The notes below the pieces were generated by a model that saw only the letters and a program-made list of their open reading frames with translations, ran no database searches and was not told the origin of the DNA. A stretch of DNA of 64,000 bases from Chitinophaga pollutisoli (GTDB taxonomy: Bacteria > Bacteroidota > Bacteroidia > Chitinophagales > Chitinophagaceae): positions 434,001 to 498,000 of the forward strand of contig NZ_CP149822.1 of NCBI RefSeq assembly GCF_038396755.1. The letters run 5' to 3'. The position numbers and the translations under genes are program-made. Positions 10,175 to 18,590 of this stretch are shown here, one piece after another (the stretch's first letter is position 1; each line of letters begins with the position of its first letter).

Positions 10175-10855
10175 TCAGGTAATACGCTTCGTGGAGATAG
10201 ATTTAACCCAATCCTTTTTATCGCACCTTTTGCACTGATGGCGCCCCTGCGCCAACGACTGCGTATGCCCGCAATAACAACAGGAATAATCGCCTGCTTC
10301 GGTAATCGTTTCGCAATGATCATCATATAATTCCGGGATCACCGGCAGGCCGGGCTTCACCTCCTCATCTGTGAAATAGTAAAAACTCACGCTGCCGTTC
10401 GTTTCCAGGATGGCCATGCGCACCTGTCCCATATGTTCCACGTTCACCCCTCTCATTTCCGCGAAAAACTCATCATGCGCGAAAGGGGAATTACCTTTAT
10501 TGCCCAGTTCTATCATACCATCCCGGATGATGGTAACGGGTTTTCCTTCCACGATGCTTTCAAACCGTTCCGATTTAGCCGCCAGCCAGATGATCAGCCG
10601 GTAAACGATGAGGATGACGGTAAAAACCACCAGGCAAGGCACGATCGCCACGTCATCGTAAAACATGGGATCCCCGGCCGCAGAGCCCAAAGCGATGATG
10701 ATCGCCACCTCGAAAATAGATAATTGCCGTACTCCCTTCTTCCCGGAAGCCCGCAACAACAACAGTACCGCCACGAACATGACGATAGTCCGCACGGCCA
10801 CCTGGAGCACCAGGGACCAGGTGGTATCACTGAGAAATACTTCCTTCCAATCCAT
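10175..10855 (-). CDS. DUF421 (YetF/YcaP-like) membrane protein with C-terminal zinc ribbon
   Basis: A 226-residue inner-membrane protein. Three transmembrane segments cover residues about 15-90 (VAVRTIVMFVAVLLLLRASG; FEVAIIIALGSAAG; IVPCLVVFTVILIVYRLIIW), followed by the cytoplasmic DUF421 domain with GKPVTIIRDGMI and the usual FFAEMRG(V/I) stretch. Unusually, the C-terminus adds two CxxC knuckles, CCYCGH and CKRC (about residues 193-215), which look like a small zinc ribbon. Family members such as YetF are linked to spore or envelope functions in Bacillus, but no molecular activity is established. The gene stands alone. Confidence 0.85.
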   Translation of the reverse strand: MDWKEVFLSDTTWSLVLQVAVRTIVMFVAVLLLLRASGKKGVRQLSIFEVAIIIALGSAAGDPMFYDDVAIVPCLVVFTVILIVYRLIIWLAAKSERFESIVEGKPVTIIRDGMIELGNKGNSPFAHDEFFAEMRGVNVEHMGQVRMAILETNGSVSFYYFTDEEVKPGLPVIPELYDDHCETITEAGDYSCCYCGHTQSLAQGRHQCKRCDKKDWVKSISTKRIT

Positions 10856-10917
10856 AAACAGCAGTTTTACTGCAACAACCGCGGCAAAAAGAATGCCTGC
10901 ACAATTTGGGGAAATAG

Positions 10918-10947
10918 AAAGGCCATCAGATTAAACTGATGGCCTTT
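10918..10947 (-). terminator. Rho-independent terminator downstream of tRNA-Pro
   Basis: A perfect 12-bp stem (aaaggccatcag/ctgatggccttt) with a 6-base loop sits just past the 3' end of the minus-strand tRNA. A short A run on the plus strand gives the U tail on the minus transcript. Confidence 0.8.
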
Positions 10948-10954
10948 TGCTTCG

Positions 10955-11028
10955 TCGGGACGACTAGATTCGAACTAGCGACCCCTTGCACCCCATGCAA
11001 GTGCGCTACCGGGCTGCGCTACGTCCCG
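10955..11028 (-). tRNA. tRNA-Pro (anticodon GGG)
   Basis: A 74-base cloverleaf on the minus strand. The acceptor CGGGACG pairs with CGTCCCG, with discriminator A. The D arm is GCGC/GCGC and the anticodon stem CTTGC/GCAAG encloses loop ATGGGGT, giving anticodon GGG (reads CCC). The T arm contains TTCGAAT. CCA is not encoded. The sequence is identical to the tRNA at 18354-18427. Confidence 0.95.
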
Positions 11029-11117
11029 AACTTCCGGTACGTTCTCAGGGAACGGGACGCGAAGCTAATAAAATATTTTTATTTTCAAACAGAAGAATTT
11101 CAATTTGTTCCGCAATG

Positions 11118-12206
11118 TTACTGATTCATCAGGATGAACATAACGATGATCACCACCACCAACAACACCACCAACGTTACTTTCCCCGCTGACACGGGCT
11201 TCTTCCCATGCACCTTTCCGGTTTGCCCGTTGATCAGGAAATGATAGGTTTTCTTTTTATACACGTAGGTACATAGCCAGATCGGGAGGAGGACGTGCTT
11301 ATAAGTCTGGCCGGAATAGGTGGTGCTCACTTCCAGGTCCTTGTACGTCTCAATCCGGCATAAACCGGCGCAGGCTTCCTCGATAAAATCCTTCATGATC
11401 CCTTCTGCCTTGTTATAACCCTCGTGAACGGCAATATCATATACATCGGCCTGCCAGCCGGAAAGATACTGCGCGTCGAAGTTCACAAGTTCATCAAGCT
11501 GGTAAGGAAACACGCTTTCATATTCCTTTTGCGACAATTCATTGGCGCCGCCGATGAGGATATCGTCGAAAAAATGGTCGAAGGTGCCGCTTCTGTGGAT
11601 CCATTCCGTGTGTTGCACCTGGCGGCTCTGGCGCCTGCCATTACCGTCTGTATAATATTCCGTCACATAATAATAACGTCCGCCGTAACCGCGCCAGTTG
11701 CTGTGGGTTTGGGCGTCGTAGGTCCAGAACGGCAGGTAGATGCCGTGCAGGGCATCGTGCCGGGCCACTTCACGGAGGTCCCCTGGCGCCCACCAGCCTT
11801 TGCCGATCCAGTTTTTGAAAATATCGAGCGAATGCTGCCGGTCCACTTTAAAAGGAACGATGCCCGAAGGCTGTATCACCCGCGTTTTGTAAGCTTCCGG
11901 ATTCACGGCTTCATAATTGCAGAAGCTGCAGGTGAACGTGGGCACTTCCGACAGGAAAACCGATTGGGAACCGCAGCGGTTGCATTTATACACTTTCTGC
12001 TCCACGGTAACCGAAGGATCACTACCGGCCTCCAATTGCTGCCGCAGATTATGCTCCCGGATCAGGTCTTTCGATTTACCGATCTCCACCTGCGTACCGC
12101 AATGCCCGCAAACGAGCATCTGGTCCTTCGGACTGAAATACAATTGCGAATTGCATCCCGGACAGGGAAATAAAAGTAAGGGAGCGTTGGCGGTACTGGT
12201 TTCCAT
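11118..12206 (-). CDS. Zinc-ribbon membrane-anchored protein, YdjG-like
   Basis: 362 residues. An N-terminal pair of TFIIB-type zinc ribbons, CPGC..CGHC (residues about 15-36) and CNRC..CSFC (about 75-98), is followed by a soluble domain rich in aromatics (WTYDAQTHSNWRGYGGRYYY; HTEWIHRSGTFDHFFDDIL). A single C-terminal transmembrane helix (VTLVVLLVVVIIVMFILM) ends the protein. Together with the SPFH gene just upstream (55-base gap), this resembles the Bacillus YdjG/YdjI pair, where a zinc-ribbon membrane protein works with an SPFH protein to place PspA at stressed membranes. That role is inferred from gene pairing and architecture. No pspA homologue lies in the window. Confidence 0.7.
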   Translation of the reverse strand: METSTANAPLLLFPCPGCNSQLYFSPKDQMLVCGHCGTQVEIGKSKDLIREHNLRQQLEAGSDPSVTVEQKVYKCNRCGSQSVFLSEVPTFTCSFCNYEAVNPEAYKTRVIQPSGIVPFKVDRQHSLDIFKNWIGKGWWAPGDLREVARHDALHGIYLPFWTYDAQTHSNWRGYGGRYYYVTEYYTDGNGRRQSRQVQHTEWIHRSGTFDHFFDDILIGGANELSQKEYESVFPYQLDELVNFDAQYLSGWQADVYDIAVHEGYNKAEGIMKDFIEEACAGLCRIETYKDLEVSTTYSGQTYKHVLLPIWLCTYVYKKKTYHFLINGQTGKVHGKKPVSAGKVTLVVLLVVVIIVMFILMNQ

Positions 12207-12260
12207 GTATTGTTATCAATCCGGCGGCATTATCCACCGGTGTTTCAGAATTGAAGAGTT

Positions 12261-13259
12261 TTATAACCTGGCGAGGATTTCGGCCTTTTTCTGGTTGAAT
12301 TCTTCTTCCGTGAGAATGCCTTGTGCTTTCAGTTCCCCCAATTGCTTCAGCAAATCTAGCAGCTGCTGCTTATTGCTGGCATCGCCGGCCGCGGGTTGTT
12401 GCGGTACGGGCTGTTGTTGCTGCTGCAGCATATTGGTGAGGATCACGCCTGCGCCCATACCCGCCGCTCCGGCAGCGCCGGGATTGTCGGAAAGGTTCTC
12501 CAGCGCGATGCCGCCCTGCATCTGGTTGAACTGGTTCAGCTTGTCGGCCAGCATGTTCAGCTGGGTGGTTTTATCTAGGATTTTCTCCACCTCTTCCGGC
12601 AGCGTCACGTTTTCGATATAGAACTGCCCCAGCTCGATGCCCCAGGCGTCGAATTCCTGCTGGAACACGGGCTTGAGCTTCTCGCCCAGCTCTGTAAAAT
12701 TTGCCGCCAGGTCGAGGATGGAAATGCCCGCTTCGGCCAGGCCTTCAGACAGCTTGCTGACGATCACATTGCGCAATTGTTCGCTCACCGTCTCGATCCG
12801 CACCCAGGGATGGGTGCCGGCGAATTCCCGGATGAATTTCCGCGGATCGGTTACCCGCATCGTATACGTCCCGAACGAACGCAGCCTTACCTGCTGGAAT
12901 TGCGGGTCGCGGACGATCACCGGATTGGAGGTTCCCCATTTCAGATTCGTGAACTGCCGGGTACTCACGAAAAATACATCCACCTTAAAAGGAGAGTCGA
13001 ACAGGTATTTCCAGGATTTAAGGGTCGTGGTCACCGGCATGTTCTGCGTAGATAGTTCATGCCGGCCGGGCGGATAGGCATCGCCAAACTCGCCTTCGTT
13101 CATGAGCACCGCCACCTGCGATTCCCGCACGGTCAGCTGCGCACCGTTCATGATTTTATTGCCTTTGTCGGGAAATTTGTAGATTACCGTATCCGTAGTG
13201 TCATCCACCCAGTCGATGACCTCGATAAATTCATTCTTGATAAAATCGAAAAATCCCAT
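12261..13259 (-). CDS. SPFH/band-7 protein with C-terminal SHOCT domain, YdjI-like
   Basis: 332 residues with no signal peptide. The SPFH domain spans roughly residues 35-230, including LTVRESQVAVLMNEGEFGD, VFFVSTRQFTNLKWGTSNPV, RSFGTYTMRVTDPRKF and the GIELGQFYIENVTLPEEV end. A glycine/glutamine-rich linker follows (LQQQQQPVPQQPAAG), and a SHOCT helix pair (LLKQLGELKAQGILTEEEFNQKKAEIL) ends the protein. This matches the virion-core-protein-like SPFH family (COG4260), whose Bacillus member YdjI helps localise PspA on the membrane. The downstream zinc-ribbon gene is its likely partner. It is probably a scaffold at the inner membrane. Confidence 0.85.
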   Translation of the reverse strand: MGFFDFIKNEFIEVIDWVDDTTDTVIYKFPDKGNKIMNGAQLTVRESQVAVLMNEGEFGDAYPPGRHELSTQNMPVTTTLKSWKYLFDSPFKVDVFFVSTRQFTNLKWGTSNPVIVRDPQFQQVRLRSFGTYTMRVTDPRKFIREFAGTHPWVRIETVSEQLRNVIVSKLSEGLAEAGISILDLAANFTELGEKLKPVFQQEFDAWGIELGQFYIENVTLPEEVEKILDKTTQLNMLADKLNQFNQMQGGIALENLSDNPGAAGAAGMGAGVILTNMLQQQQQPVPQQPAAGDASNKQQLLDLLKQLGELKAQGILTEEEFNQKKAEILARL

Positions 13260-13677
13260 GGTAGCGGTTTTAGTTTAGATTGAACAACCATGGGAAGTTA
13301 CATAAAAATCAGACTTCACCCTTCCGGATAAGGCAGAATTCCGTGACAGGCTCTATAATCATGCAGCCGCGGACTGGCGCAACACAATCCACATCATCGG
13401 CGGCACGTTCCAGGATTCGCACTTTCCCGGCCTGCGGCCTTCCGCAAAGCCTGATTACCATCAATTAGCATCAATACTTCCATATTTAAATACTGGCTGC
13501 TAATATCCGCCAACAACTGGTCAATGCAGGGGTAGCCGTCCGCCCGTTTTACCCCTACTTTTAACCGGTTAAACTACCTTACTTTTATACGCCGACGGCG
13601 AATAGCATCCTGTACTGCCTTCCCGCCAGGCGAACCGGAATTCAAATCCGGCGTAAATATTAAAAACCGTTTATTGA
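13260..13677. other. Intergenic region between SPFH and GH95 genes
   Basis: This 418-base divergent region carries promoters for both flanking genes. Near the GH95 side it holds a 7-bp inverted repeat (aggggta 13528-13534 with tacccct 13550-13556) and a 14-bp perfect palindrome (listed separately). No credible open reading frame is present. Confidence 0.5.
13560..13573. promoter_or_regulatory. Perfect palindrome TTTAACCGGTTAAA, operator-like
   Basis: A 14-bp exact palindrome with a central CCGG lies 104 bases before the GH95 start codon. Symmetric sites with a central CG and flanking AAC/GTT are typical of LacI/GntR-group sugar regulators. Which regulator binds here is not shown in the window. 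Confidence 0.45.
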
Positions 13678-16104
13678 ATGATGATAAAGCACGGATATTA
13701 TTACACACTGATGATCTGCCTGTTAATCCCCGCCCAGGCATTTTCACAGCAAAACATGGCCAACAGGATCTGGTACACCAGCCCCGCCGATGCCTCCGCA
13801 AAAGACAACCCCGATGGCTGGGTGAGCGACACCGCCTGGCTGAAAGCCCTGCCCGTAGGCAACGGCCATATCGGCGCGATGGTATTCGGGGATGTCAGCA
13901 AAGAGCGCATCCAGCTCAACGAAATGACGTTGTGGAGCGGCAGCATGGACGAAGGTGATAACCCCGAAGCGCCAAAGCACCTCGCAAAGATCCGGGAGCT
14001 GTTGTTCCAGGGTAACTACAAAGAAGCCACGGCGCTGACGAACAAAACCCAGATTACGAAAGGCAAAGGCTCCGGTCATGGAAACGGCGCCAATGTTCCT
14101 TTCGGATGCTTCCAGACGCTGGGTGACCTCTGGCTGGATTTCCATTCCACGCAACCCTATACCGGATACCACCGCGAACTGGATCTGATCAACGGCATTG
14201 CCATGAGCAGGTTCACGCAGGGCGGCGTCACCTACACCCGGGAAGTTTTTGCCAGTCATCCCGCAAAGGCGCTCGTGATCCGGCTAACGGCCAGCAAGCC
14301 CGGCGCTGTCTCTTTTCACGTCACGCTCGACCGGCCGGAAAGATTCTCCGTTTCCACGCAGGGTAACGCCCTGGTGATGGAAGGCGTGATGAACGACGGC
14401 CGGGAAGGCGAAGGGATGCGGTATAAAACGAACGTATCGCCTATCCTGACCGGCGGGACCGTCCGCGCAACGGGCAACAGCCTGCAGATCAAAAACGCGG
14501 ATGCGGTAACGCTCATCGTCACGGCCAAAACCAATTACCGGCAACAATACCCGGATTTTATCAACCCGGATTATGAAAATGAACTGGCATCCATTACACG
14601 CAAAGCCGCCGCGCAATCCTATGCAGCGCTAAAACAGGCGCACACCGCCGATTTCAGCGGTTTTATGAAGCGCGTGCAATTTTCACTGGGCGCCACCACC
14701 AACGATATTCCCACTAACGAATTGCTGCATAACAACTTCCGGACAAAAAACGAGCAGATCCTCTACCCGCTGTACTTCCAGTTTGGCCGTTACCTGCTGC
14801 TGTCCTCTTCCCGCGAGGGTGGCCTACCGGCGAACCTGCAGGGCATCTGGGCCAATAAGATCCAAACGCCCTGGAACGGGGATTACCATACCGATATCAA
14901 CGTGCAGATGAACTATTGGCCGGCAGAAGTCACGAATTTGACGGAAAGCCACATTCCCCTCATGGACCTCATCGCTTCCCTGCAGGAGCCGGGCAAGAAA
15001 ACGGGGCGCATCCAATACGGCATGAATGGCTGGGTACTGCACCCCATCACCAATATATGGGGATATACCTCACCCGGCGAAGCGGCCAGCTGGGGCATGC
15101 ACATCGGCGGCGGCGCCTGGATCATGCAGCACGTTTGGGAGCATTATAACTTCACGCGGGATGAGGCGTTCCTCCGCAAGGCCTATCCCATGCTGAAAGA
15201 AGCGTCGCTTTTCTACCTCGACTGGCTGGTTCCCGATCCGCAAACGGGTAAACTCGTATCCGGCCCCTCTCCTTCCCCCGAGAATACTTTTAAAGCGCCG
15301 GACGGCTCCCAGGCGCAGATCAGCATGGGGCCTTCGCACGACCAGCAGGTAATTTTCAATCTCTTTGAAAACACCCTGGCTAGCGCGAAAATATTGCAGC
15401 TGAAAGACGATGGATTTCTTACGAAAGTTGCGGCCGCAAAGGCAAACCTGGCGCGCCCGGCGATTGGACCCGACGGCCGGTTGATGGAATGGGCGGAACC
15501 ATATGAAGAAGTGGAGCCCTTGCATCGCCATCTCTCGCACCTGTTCGCGTTTTATCCCGCCAATGAGATAACGATGAACAAAACGCCGGAACTGGCCGCG
15601 GCGGTGAAGAAATCCCTGGAAGCCAGGGGCGATGCGGGTGTGGGCTGGACCTACGCCTGGAAGATCGCGTTATGGGCGCGGCTGCATGATGGCGACAGGG
15701 CGCTTTCCATCCTGAACAATCAACTGCGCCCAACGGACGCTACAGACACTAAATACGATAACGGCGGTGGCACTTATTACAATTTATTCGACGCCTGCCC
15801 GCCGTTCCAGATCGATGGTAATTTCGGCGTGATCGCCGGGATGGCGGAGATGCTGTTGCAGAGCCATGAGGATTTCATCGAGCTGCTGCCCGCGCTCCCC
15901 GGAGCCTGGAAAAATGGCAGCATCAAAGGGCTCGTGGCACGAGGGAATTTTGTGGTGGATATGGAATGGAAGGATGGAAAACTGAAGAAAGCAAGCGTGC
16001 TGTCGCGGTCGGGTGCTCCCTGCCAATTGCGGTATAACGGCAAAACGGTAAAAGTACCGATCCAACGCGGGCGAAAGATATCCGTCATACCTTACTTCCA
16101 ATGA
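13678..16104 (+). CDS. Glycoside hydrolase family 95 (alpha-L-fucosidase/galactosidase type)
   Basis: An exported 808-residue inverting exo-glycosidase that removes terminal alpha-1,2-L-fucose or a related sugar. A signal peptide (LMICLLIPAQAFS) precedes the N-terminal beta domain (AWLKALPVGNGHIGAMVFG; QLNEMTLWSG). The (alpha/alpha)6 barrel carries TDINVQMNYWPAEV around residues 405-418, SPSPSPENTF with the likely acid Glu535, and QIDGNFGVIAGMAEML with Asp713. In my alignment to Bifidobacterium AfcA, the Asn421/Asn423 pair corresponds to Asp406/Asn408, a variant seen in many Bacteroidota members, so the exact sugar specificity is uncertain. It is a monocistronic gene with a strong terminator downstream and an operator-like palindrome upstream. 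Confidence 0.93.
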   Translation: MMIKHGYYYTLMICLLIPAQAFSQQNMANRIWYTSPADASAKDNPDGWVSDTAWLKALPVGNGHIGAMVFGDVSKERIQLNEMTLWSGSMDEGDNPEAPKHLAKIRELLFQGNYKEATALTNKTQITKGKGSGHGNGANVPFGCFQTLGDLWLDFHSTQPYTGYHRELDLINGIAMSRFTQGGVTYTREVFASHPAKALVIRLTASKPGAVSFHVTLDRPERFSVSTQGNALVMEGVMNDGREGEGMRYKTNVSPILTGGTVRATGNSLQIKNADAVTLIVTAKTNYRQQYPDFINPDYENELASITRKAAAQSYAALKQAHTADFSGFMKRVQFSLGATTNDIPTNELLHNNFRTKNEQILYPLYFQFGRYLLLSSSREGGLPANLQGIWANKIQTPWNGDYHTDINVQMNYWPAEVTNLTESHIPLMDLIASLQEPGKKTGRIQYGMNGWVLHPITNIWGYTSPGEAASWGMHIGGGAWIMQHVWEHYNFTRDEAFLRKAYPMLKEASLFYLDWLVPDPQTGKLVSGPSPSPENTFKAPDGSQAQISMGPSHDQQVIFNLFENTLASAKILQLKDDGFLTKVAAAKANLARPAIGPDGRLMEWAEPYEEVEPLHRHLSHLFAFYPANEITMNKTPELAAAVKKSLEARGDAGVGWTYAWKIALWARLHDGDRALSILNNQLRPTDATDTKYDNGGGTYYNLFDACPPFQIDGNFGVIAGMAEMLLQSHEDFIELLPALPGAWKNGSIKGLVARGNFVVDMEWKDGKLKKASVLSRSGAPCQLRYNGKTVKVPIQRGRKISVIPYFQ

Positions 16105-16129
16105 TCAGGAAATTGATTTTACTGAGAGG

Positions 16130-16153
16130 GCCTCTTGCAAAAGAGGCTTTTTT
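16130..16153 (+). terminator. Rho-independent terminator of the GH95 gene
   Basis: Stem gcctctt/aagaggc with GCAA loop, followed by six T. It starts about 25 bases after the stop codon. Confidence 0.9.
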
Positions 16154-16723
16154 GTACCCGGTGCTAAAATATAGAAATAATTAGCAGAAAAGGTTTTGAA
16201 ACTTTATTTCTTTTTATTTGATTATTTGCTATTTTTATATCCTTGTTGAAAGGAATATTAAAATAAGTATACGAAAGATTTGAATAAACATTAGACTGTC
16301 TGTTTTCCTTACCGACAAAACCCAACCGGTGCCCCGAATCCGCCAGGTGCGGAGGCGGGCACACTTAACGTCAGCCGAAAATGAACCCGTGCATTCAGCT
16401 ATGAAAGCCGCTGACGGATGGATTCACTTTTCATTTCATAACGCCCGCTTGCGCGCCTGAAAACAGGTGGCGCAAAGCTATGCTCCGGAACAAAGCGCTT
16501 CGTTCCGGCATGGTGCGACATGTCCTTTCCCAAAGAACCGTCCATCCGGTTCCGCCGGATCATGCCCGTACACCAAACATCATCATCAATACAGGCTATG
16601 CTAAAACAGCTTATTACGCAGGTCGCGCTCTGCCGGGGCAGTCCGCATCCCGGCCGCAAACAATAGATCCACCAGTCATCGGACTGCATCATCAACTTCA
16701 ATCGATTAAACTATTCTACAAAA
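16154..16723. other. Intergenic region before the orphan lipoprotein
   Basis: 570 bases. The first 130 are AT-rich and suit a promoter. The rest is GC-richer and contains a short hairpin (ccggaac/gttccgg around 16486-16509). The open frames here are shadow-like and contain no recognisable protein. Confidence 0.45.
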
Positions 16724-17860
16724 ATGACAACCAGGATTAACCTTATCGTTCTCGCCGTTTCGCTTTCATTCGCCGGTTGCGACAAAACGGATATTATTAA
16801 AACGCCTAGCTCGGGCAAGGATGCTGTTTCCTTCAGTTCCGTTACCCTACCGCAACACGGCGATGTAATTGCCGTCACAGTAGCCGGCTCGGGCAGCAAG
16901 ACCGACTACAATACCGGCAACTACACGTTTGCCGGCCAAAGACACATGCACCTCCGCTCCACTGATTTCGATACTGCCACCACTGCTGTGCCGGCATCCA
17001 ACACCAAAGCAGGATGGCAGGTACATCTCGGCGGCATTTATCCGATCCTTGGGTCCAGCGACTTCAATAATCAGGCCACCGCCTCCGGCGCCACCCTTCA
17101 GCTGTCGGGCGGCCCAACTCATTCAGGGAAATGGTTAAAACGCCAGCTCACCGATTCCATTAAAGCGGCGTTCCCGCTCAATTCCCGTTTGCGCAACTGG
17201 AACCTGTTCGACAACTCCGGTTACAAATCATACGTGTATGTGTCGTTCTACCTGCAATCTTTCCACGACGACGATCCCGGAAAATGGTTCCGGATGTGGT
17301 GGAGACGCGACCTGCCTTCCACGGACCCGCAGTATAACAGCAATTTCTGGACATCCAAGGAAAAGAACGGCAGCTTCACCTGGAGCACGGAATCATCCGT
17401 ACCCGGCACCAAACACTATTTCCATCCAATGCCGTCAGTCGTTGGCGTATGGAACCGCATGGAATTCCTGTTCGATTTCGACAACGACCAATACCGGATT
17501 TACGTGAACGGCAAAATCGTAACTGATTCTACCCGCGGCGCGTACGGACCGATTTCAGGTGCGCTGGGCCTCAACAGCACGCTCAGATACGCACTGCTCG
17601 GCAACACGGTGGACGCGCGCCTGGAAGAAGGCCACCACCTTGGATGGGCGCTGCCTTATGTTGACCATAGCCCCAAGCGCATCGAACTGGCCGACAGCAA
17701 CGACTGGTCCACAAAAACCAAATCCGTGGTGCAGCCTGTAAAATCCTGGAATGCTGACAACGTCGAGTTCATCCTCAATCAGGGCGACTTCGCCGACCTC
17801 GACAACAAGCACATCTTCTACCTCGATGGCGCCACCGCCACGTACATTGGCGCGCTGTAA
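16724..17860 (+). CDS. Orphan lipoprotein with probable concanavalin-like fold
   Basis: 378 residues. The N-terminus MTTRINLIVLAVSLSFAGC is a lipoprotein signal with lipidated Cys19. The body is rich in aromatics and beta-strand patterns. FRMWWRRDLPSTDPQYNSNFW and WNRMEFLFDFDNDQYRIYVNGKIV (about residues 240-270) are reminiscent of LamG/concanavalin-A-like lectin or polysaccharide-lyase jelly rolls. I do not recognise a specific family or a catalytic motif. It stands alone between two untranslated stretches and ends in a strong hairpin. It could bind or cleave a polysaccharide at the cell surface, but that is inference from fold pattern only. Confidence 0.65.
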   Translation: MTTRINLIVLAVSLSFAGCDKTDIIKTPSSGKDAVSFSSVTLPQHGDVIAVTVAGSGSKTDYNTGNYTFAGQRHMHLRSTDFDTATTAVPASNTKAGWQVHLGGIYPILGSSDFNNQATASGATLQLSGGPTHSGKWLKRQLTDSIKAAFPLNSRLRNWNLFDNSGYKSYVYVSFYLQSFHDDDPGKWFRMWWRRDLPSTDPQYNSNFWTSKEKNGSFTWSTESSVPGTKHYFHPMPSVVGVWNRMEFLFDFDNDQYRIYVNGKIVTDSTRGAYGPISGALGLNSTLRYALLGNTVDARLEEGHHLGWALPYVDHSPKRIELADSNDWSTKTKSVVQPVKSWNADNVEFILNQGDFADLDNKHIFYLDGATATYIGAL

Positions 17861-17885
17861 AGCCTCAGCCACGTTTCATTTTTCC

Positions 17886-17922
17886 CGTCACAAAGCCCGC
17901 AGTACTTGCGGGCTTTGTGACG
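17886..17922 (+). terminator. Long perfect hairpin, terminator of the orphan lipoprotein gene
   Basis: A 16-bp perfect inverted repeat (cgtcacaaagcccgca and its complement) with a 5-base loop, 26 bases after the stop codon. The T-rich part (gggcttt) is inside the stem and no separate U tail follows, so termination efficiency is uncertain. Confidence 0.55.
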
Positions 17923-18313
17923 CCAGGGAATGTAGGAAATGCGGCAAATCCCCATCGCTTCCTGTATTACCGGCTTCCCTTTATCGGCAAAAGTTTCCTG
18001 GAACAAGTAAATCCCGGTTACGCACAACAACAAACCTAATGAGGGGCATGCTTCAGCCGCCCGCAGCCAACGATGGATTTTCCGTTACTTTCCATCGACA
18101 TGTTGCGGCCGCTTGCGGACAAGAAAAATTACATTGTGCGGGAGCGGAACAATATTGAAGCCTCCTGGCAGATATTGATGTACGAAAGCCTGGGGCGCCG
18201 TTTCACACCGGAATACTTTCCCCAGAAACTTTCGCGGAAACGCGGATGCGTTTGGAGTACCGGTCTTGCATTGAATTGTGTAAAGAAAAGGAAGAATAAT
18301 CGAAGCAGATAAA
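17923..18313. other. Intergenic region, no convincing gene
   Basis: About 390 bases. A 79-codon plus-strand frame (18073-18312, beginning MDFPLLSIDML) has somewhat protein-like composition (ERNNIEASWQILMYESLGRRF), but I recognise no family. It ends right against the tRNA terminator. It may be a gene remnant. Confidence 0.3.
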
Positions 18314-18343
18314 ACAAAAAAAGGTTACCATTTCTGATAACCT
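18314..18343 (-). terminator. Terminator downstream of the second tRNA-Pro
   Basis: On the minus strand, aggttatca GAAA tggtaacct forms a 9-bp stem (one G-U pair), followed by a run of seven T. Confidence 0.75.
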
Positions 18344-18353
18344 CTCTGTAGTG

Positions 18354-18427
18354 TCGGGACGACTAGATTCGAACTAGCGACCCCTTGCACCCCATGCAAG
18401 TGCGCTACCGGGCTGCGCTACGTCCCG
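18354..18427 (-). tRNA. tRNA-Pro (anticodon GGG), second copy
   Basis: Same 74-base cloverleaf as the tRNA at 10955-11028, identical base for base, with anticodon loop ATGGGGT and discriminator A. CCA is not encoded. The flanking sequences differ, so this is gene duplication and not a longer repeat. Confidence 0.95.
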
Positions 18428-18590
18428 AACTCCGGTCCGTTTGTTTAAGACGGGATGCAAAAGTAACGAATGTTTTGATTTCCGCAAATTTTTCTCCGGG
18501 AAATTGTCAAAAAACTGTTGACAACCGCTTCCCGCTTGCTATACATCCGACCACATTTATGCGTACATTTGCACGGGATAAAATCAAAAG

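Noticed and set aside
16480..16740. An 86-codon frame ahead of the orphan lipoprotein
   Set aside because: It overlaps the lipoprotein start, and its Arg/Pro/His-rich translation resembles no protein.
18073..18312. A 79-codon plus-strand gene before the second tRNA-Pro
   Set aside because: No family recognised, no clear start signal, and it ends against the tRNA terminator. Kept only as a possible remnant in the intergenic entry.
10955..18427. A mobile element bounded by the two identical tRNA-Pro genes
   Set aside because: The tRNAs are direct copies, but the DNA between them has ordinary composition, housekeeping-type genes and no integrase, so a simple tRNA duplication is more likely.
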